Positions 6,153 through 8,370 of a stretch of 8,370 nucleotides of DNA are shown here, in pieces. The stretch comes from Thermococcus paralvinellae (GTDB lineage Archaea > Methanobacteriota_B > Thermococci > Thermococcales > Thermococcaceae), in the NCBI GenBank assembly GCA_015662175.1, contig DQUR01000131.1, positions 1-8,370 of the forward strand, given 5' to 3'. The first letter of the stretch is position 1. The number at the start of each line of letters is the position of its first letter. Position numbers and translations under genes: made by a program. The notes under the pieces were generated by a model that was not told the DNA's origin, searched no databases, and saw only the letters and a program-made list of their open reading frames with translations.

Positions 6153-6805
6153 TTTTTGGCACCCTCCACAATTTTTACCCCACTTGAAGTGCCAATTCTG
6201 TTTGCCCCAGCCTTTATCATTTCCAAGGCCTGTTCATAGGTCCTTATTCCCCCAGCAGCCTTAACCCCAAGCCTGTCCCCAACAACCCTTCTCATAAGCC
6301 TGACATCTTTCACTGTAGCTCCTCCGGTTCCAAAGCCCGTTGAGGTCTTTACAAAGTCAGCCCCAGCTTCCATTGCCAACCTGCATGCAATCTCCTTTTC
6401 CTCATCTGTTAGGTAGCAGGTTTCTATTATCACCTTTACCACTGCCCCTCTTTCGTGGGCAACCTTAACAACCTCTTCTATTTCTTTCTTGACGTAGTCA
6501 TAATCCTTGTCTTTCAATGCCCCTATGTTTATGACCATGTCAAGCTCATCGGCATCATCTTCAAGGGCTTTCTTTGCTTCAAAGACCTTAACTTCCATGG
6601 GCGTTGCACCCAGTGGGAAACCTATAACTGATACAACCTTTATATCTGTACCCTTCAATAGCTCCTTTGCAAGCTTCACGCGGTAGGGATTAACACAGAC
6701 CGCATAAAAGCCATATTTCTTTGCCTCCTCACACAGCTTGATTATATCCTCCCTCGTCGCATAGGGTTTTAAATTGGTGTGATCAATGTACTTGGCAATT
6801 TTCAT
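6149..6805 (-). CDS. deoC: Deoxyribose-phosphate aldolase
   Basis: Class I aldolase of 218 residues with a TIM-barrel fold. It cleaves 2-deoxyribose 5-phosphate to acetaldehyde and glyceraldehyde 3-phosphate, the last step of deoxynucleoside breakdown. N-terminal [12 protein letters not shown] (6-17) is diagnostic. Catalytic residues: D89 in [11 protein letters not shown], Schiff-base K153 in [15 protein letters not shown], and K182 in [10 protein letters not shown], equivalent to D102, K167 and K201 of E. coli DeoC. It is shorter than bacterial enzymes and typical of archaeal ones. ATG 6805 was chosen because GGTGGTG lies 3 bases upstream; a TTG at 6817 lies before that site. It is the first gene of a two-gene operon: its stop overlaps the start of the A-domain shell-like gene. 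No obvious cargo-loading tail is seen; the C-terminus ends soon after [11 protein letters not shown]. The activity fits pentose salvage in Thermococcales. Confidence 0.94.
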   Translation of the reverse strand: MKIAKYIDHTNLKPYATREDIIKLCEEAKKYGFYAVCVNPYRVKLAKELLKGTDIKVVSVIGFPLGATPMEVKVFEAKKALEDDADELDMVINIGALKDKDYDYVKKEIEEVVKVAHERGAVVKVIIETCYLTDEEKEIACRLAMEAGADFVKTSTGFGTGGATVKDVRLMRRVVGDRLGVKAAGGIRTYEQALEMIKAGANRIGTSSGVKIVEGAKK

Positions 6806-6833
6806 CCACACCACCAAAACTAAGTACGCTCAT

Positions 6834-6850
6834 TTCATATTTAGAGCTTT
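6834..6850 (-). promoter_or_regulatory. BRE/TATA promoter of deoC
   Basis: On the minus strand AAAAGCTCTAAATATGA reads as a BRE-like purine run plus the TATA box CTAAATAT, centred near 6840. A start about 25 bases on gives a leader of roughly 10 bases before ATG 6805, with GGTGGTG inside it. ACATTAAATTT (near 6870-6880) is a weaker alternative. Confidence 0.5.
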
Positions 6851-6911
6851 TCCCCAGCATAGTTTGCGAAATTTAATGTATCCTTCTCCATATCAAAGGC
6901 TGAAAGGATAA

Positions 6912-6933
6912 TTTCTAAATCTAAATTTAGAAA
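6912..6933. repeat. Inverted repeat between deoC and the upstream small gene
   Basis: TTTCTAAAT (6912-6920) and ATTTAGAAA (6925-6933) are perfect 9-base arms around CTAA. It lies about 65 bases upstream of the deoC TATA box and next to the T-run that ends the 6972-7926 operon. It may be part of a terminator or an upstream regulatory site; it is AT-only apart from two G/C pairs, so weak evidence. Confidence 0.4.
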
Positions 6934-6934
6934 G

Positions 6935-6950
6935 GGAAAAAAGAATAAAA
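6935..6950 (-). terminator. T-run terminator of the two-gene operon 6972-7926
   Basis: On the minus strand the sequence is TTTTATTCTTTTTTCC, about 22 bases after the stop codon at 6972-6974. Such T-rich tracts are sufficient for termination in Thermococcales. Confidence 0.5.
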
Positions 6951-6971
6951 CAATTAATTATAATTAAATGA

Positions 6972-7217
6972 TCATTCCTTTCCCTGTATTTCTATAATCT
7001 TTACATATATTGGGTACTCCTTTAATTGCTCATATACTTTTTCCACTGCCCTCCGGGATCTTGCAAGCATTACAAATGCAACATCTCCTTTGTATCTTCC
7101 TTCTGTAAACGAGAGGATATAGCCCTTTGCAATACCTTCTCCAATGGTCCTTCTAATAACATCTTCATACTTAGACACATGTTTTTCAGGTATGTTTAGT
7201 AATATTCCATAAATCAT
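6972..7217 (-). CDS. Small protein of unknown function, probable ferredoxin-like alpha/beta fold
   Basis: I do not recognise this family. The product is 81 residues, soluble, without cysteines. Its predicted elements run strand (MIYGILLNIP), helix (SKYEDVIRRTIGEGIAKG), strand (YILSFTEG), strand (DVAFVMLARS), helix (RRAVEKVYEQLKEY) and strand (IYVKIIEIQ). The order beta-alpha-beta-beta-alpha-beta is that of a ferredoxin-like or RAM/ACT-like domain, which often binds small ligands or pairs as dimers; that is inference. The start ATG 7217 was chosen because GGTGAT lies 4 bases before it. ATG 7223 and GTG 7226 are in frame but overlap that site. The gene begins 10 bases after the stop of the 232-residue gene upstream, so the two form an operon and may act together. 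Confidence 0.65.
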   Translation of the reverse strand: MIYGILLNIPEKHVSKYEDVIRRTIGEGIAKGYILSFTEGRYKGDVAFVMLARSRRAVEKVYEQLKEYPIYVKIIEIQGKE

Positions 7218-7227
7218 AACCATCACC

Positions 7228-7926
7228 TCAATCTGCTTTTAAAATACCCAGTGTTTGATTGACCTTCTTTGCGATCATGAGATCAAATAGGGCTATTGTA
7301 GGAAGTAGCCAGCTATACCAGAATCTGGGTTTTCCATCCTTTGTTTCTCCATAGTATGCGATGGATAATCTACCAAAACCTGTCTCTTTTTCAACCTTTC
7401 TAACACTCCGAATAAACCTTTTAGGTGCATTGGGTAACTCATGGTATGGAAGTGGTTTCCCACCTACACCGTTCTGTTGGAAGAATTCAATACTTATCCC
7501 TACATTTCTTACGGCCTTTAATAGATTTCCTAACTTGTTTTTCTTGAATAATGCATAGAGTAAAGAGACGGCTGGAACCCTTAACACCTCAATATTTACC
7601 CCATCTTCATCCCTCAATTCACATACCATATACGCCTTACCCATTTCCATCTCTATATGAGCATACAATTCAAGATTTTTAGGCAGTTCCTGCAGTACTT
7701 CTATCACCTCATATTCCTTACCGTCTTTGGAGAATTTATCCCCAGCCCTTTTTGTTTCCAACTCTGTGGTAAAGTATGTCTCCTTACCGTCTATCTTCCC
7801 AAATATTAGATCAAAACCCCACTTCTTTAATGACTTTAGCTTAAATTCTCTTTCCCTTTCAGGATTTCCTAAGGCTTCAAATACCAAGGTGTTCTCCAAT
7901 TCTACTTCCTTAGCTTCTAAAGTCAA
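7228..7926 (-). CDS. Protein of unknown function, 232 residues
   Basis: I do not recognise this family. Three regions are visible. Residues about 1-110 are rich in charged strands (TLEAKEVELENTLVFEALG, TYFTTELETKRAG, YEVIEVLQELPKNLELYAHI). A middle region contains LLYALFKKNKLGNLLKAV. A C-terminal region (about 165-225) has aromatic and hydrophobic patches (RLSIAYYGET, PRFWYSWLLPTIALFDLMIA) that could be one membrane-associated helix. There is no signal peptide, Walker motif or obvious metal site. The start is a TTG at 7926 with GGTGAT 4 bases upstream, the same spacing as in trxB and the downstream gene; GTG 7935 is the alternative (235 residues). AT content appears higher than in deoC or the aminotransferase, and the gene sits between conserved genes, so lateral acquisition is possible. 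It is followed within 10 bases by the small gene at 6972-7217. Confidence 0.62.
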   Translation of the reverse strand: MTLEAKEVELENTLVFEALGNPEREREFKLKSLKKWGFDLIFGKIDGKETYFTTELETKRAGDKFSKDGKEYEVIEVLQELPKNLELYAHIEMEMGKAYMVCELRDEDGVNIEVLRVPAVSLLYALFKKNKLGNLLKAVRNVGISIEFFQQNGVGGKPLPYHELPNAPKRFIRSVRKVEKETGFGRLSIAYYGETKDGKPRFWYSWLLPTIALFDLMIAKKVNQTLGILKAD

Positions 7927-7956
7927 ATTTATCACCCCTATGATTTTCTAGTAATG

Positions 7957-8238
7957 TTAAGTCCTACCTATATATAATTTTTTGCTTAGGGATGTAATGT
8001 GCATTGCTTTTGGAAACATTCTTTCAACCTTCCATCCAAGATCTTCAGCTCTTTTGATGACGCTTTCTGGGGTTATAGCCGGTGCCGTAAACTTCATGGA
8101 GAGAACAGTTGAGTTCCAGCTTTTTACCGGGATATGCTTGTTGAAGTAAACCTCAACAGCCAAATTATCAGTTTGGGCTAAAGCATGCCTGAGTGAAAGG
8201 GATTAATGCTAAGATTAAAAAATAGTATACCTTCTCAT
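7957..8238 (-). pseudogene. Broken small secreted-protein gene, frame disrupted in the signal peptide
   Basis: The 3' part is an open frame (from 8202) reading HALAQTDNLAVEVYFNKH and onward to KKLYIGRT at the TAA at 7957, with no credible start of its own (TTG 8163 lacks a ribosome binding site). Upstream in the same frame is ATG 8238, with GGTGA (8244-8248) 5 bases before it and a TATA box behind. Between them three in-frame stops (8217, 8211, 8205) interrupt. In another frame the same interval encodes LILALIPF, so a +1 change at the A6 run (8217-8222) joins MRRYTIF to LILALIPF, a good signal peptide, and a second, compensating shift by about 8190 returns to the long frame. An intact version would be about 93 residues and exported. 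A sequencing error at the homopolymer could explain one shift but not both. I do not recognise the family. Confidence 0.5.
7969..7988 (-). promoter_or_regulatory. Strong TATA promoter of the 6972-7926 operon
   Basis: On the minus strand AAGCAAAAAATTATATATAG is a good BRE/TATA. A start about 25 bases on (near 7947) gives a leader of about 20 bases with GGGGTGAT before the TTG start. The box overlaps the 3' end of the broken gene at 7957-8238. Confidence 0.65.
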
Positions 8239-8268
8239 AGCCCTCACCCGATTTTAGTTAACACTTCT

Positions 8269-8280
8269 AGTATTTATCCC
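8269..8280 (-). promoter_or_regulatory. TATA box of the broken small gene
   Basis: On the minus strand GGGATAAATACT contains a TATA-like ATAAATA. A start about 25 bases on (near 8249) would leave a leader just including GGGTGAG before ATG 8238. Confidence 0.4.
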
Positions 8281-8289
8281 TGCCCATAG

Positions 8290-8307
8290 CTTCAAACCAG
8301 TTTGAAG
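8290..8307. promoter_or_regulatory. 18-base inverted repeat in a divergent promoter region
   Basis: CTTCAAAC and GTTTGAAG are perfect 8-base arms around CA. The element lies between the minus-strand TATA box (8269-8280) and 3 bases before the plus-strand BRE/TATA (8311-8322). It could be an operator for the rightward gene. It is not the TATCAC/GTGATA glycolytic motif of Thermococcales. Confidence 0.5.
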
Positions 8308-8310
8308 TGC

Positions 8311-8351
8311 AAAAGATTTAAGTCTTAAAAGCCAACATCACTCGAGGTGAT
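8311..8351 (+). promoter_or_regulatory. Promoter and ribosome binding site of the rightmost gene
   Basis: AAAAGATTTAAGTC (8311-8324) fits BRE plus TATA. A start near 8343 would give a short leader holding GAGGTGAT (8344-8351), 4 bases before ATG 8356. Confidence 0.5.
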
Positions 8352-8355
8352 CAAG

Positions 8356-8370
8356 ATGCAGAACCCGTTT
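8356..8370 (+). CDS. First five codons of a gene cut by the window edge, possibly enolase
   Basis: Only MQNPF is visible, behind a well-placed GAGGTGAT and a BRE/TATA promoter, so a gene start is well supported. Thermococcales enolases begin MENPFEI in my memory, and T. kodakarensis has an enolase (TK2106, from memory) close to deoC (TK2104). This makes enolase the best guess, but five residues cannot prove it. Confidence 0.5.

Noticed and set aside
7361..7951. Plus-strand open frames across the 232-residue gene
   Set aside because: They have no promoter or ribosome binding site, and their composition is that of an antisense frame.
1..8370. tRNA, rRNA or insertion sequence
   Set aside because: No cloverleaf-like element, rRNA segment, transposase or terminal repeats were seen on either strand by eye.

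Overview
The window looks like a chromosomal segment of a hyperthermophilic archaeon of the order Thermococcales (Thermococcus, Pyrococcus or Palaeococcus). The evidence is the dense two-strand packing, archaeal BRE/TATA promoters, and a recurrent ribosome binding site of the form GGTGA(T) 3-6 bases before the start. Others are T-run terminators and the gene content: an archaeal THUMP protein, a Thermococcales-type thioredoxin reductase, an ornithine/GABA-type class III aminotransferase, a short archaeal DeoC and, as the last five codons, what may be an enolase start. The order trxB - aminotransferase - ECF S component - deoC - (enolase) matches my memory of the T. kodakarensis TK2100-TK2106 neighbourhood; this was not checked.

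Layout. Bases 1-952 hold the end of an Lrp/AsnC-type regulator (+), meeting tail to tail a THUMP RNA-binding protein (-). A 64-base divergent promoter region follows. Bases 936-3686 are a tight (+) operon: an Orc1/Cdc6- or ExeA-like AAA+ ATPase with a C-terminal winged helix, a YdjM/DUF457-like membrane protein, and thioredoxin reductase. A class III aminotransferase (3791-5128) has its own promoter with three alternating inverted half-sites. The S component of an ECF vitamin transporter (5272-5874) has a 32-base near-perfect palindrome at its predicted transcription start.

On the minus strand, deoC (6149-6805) overlaps by 4 bases a 93-codon gene (5871-6152). Its product reads like an isolated HK97-type A-domain, that is, a minimal 'Family 4' encapsulin-like shell protein. 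This pair is the most interesting system in the window: a possible enzyme-bearing protein assembly built on deoxyribose-phosphate aldolase. Further right on the minus strand are two unrecognised AT-richer genes in an operon (6972-7926). Then comes a small gene that appears broken near its signal peptide (7957-8238), although its promoter, ribosome binding site and start survive. A divergent promoter region with an 18-base inverted repeat leads to the next (+) gene, cut by the window edge.

How the genes work together: apart from deoC/shell and the ATPase-membrane-trxB operon, these are mostly independent housekeeping units (redox, amino-acid nitrogen, vitamin uptake, nucleoside catabolism). 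No CRISPR array, tRNA, rRNA or insertion sequence was seen.
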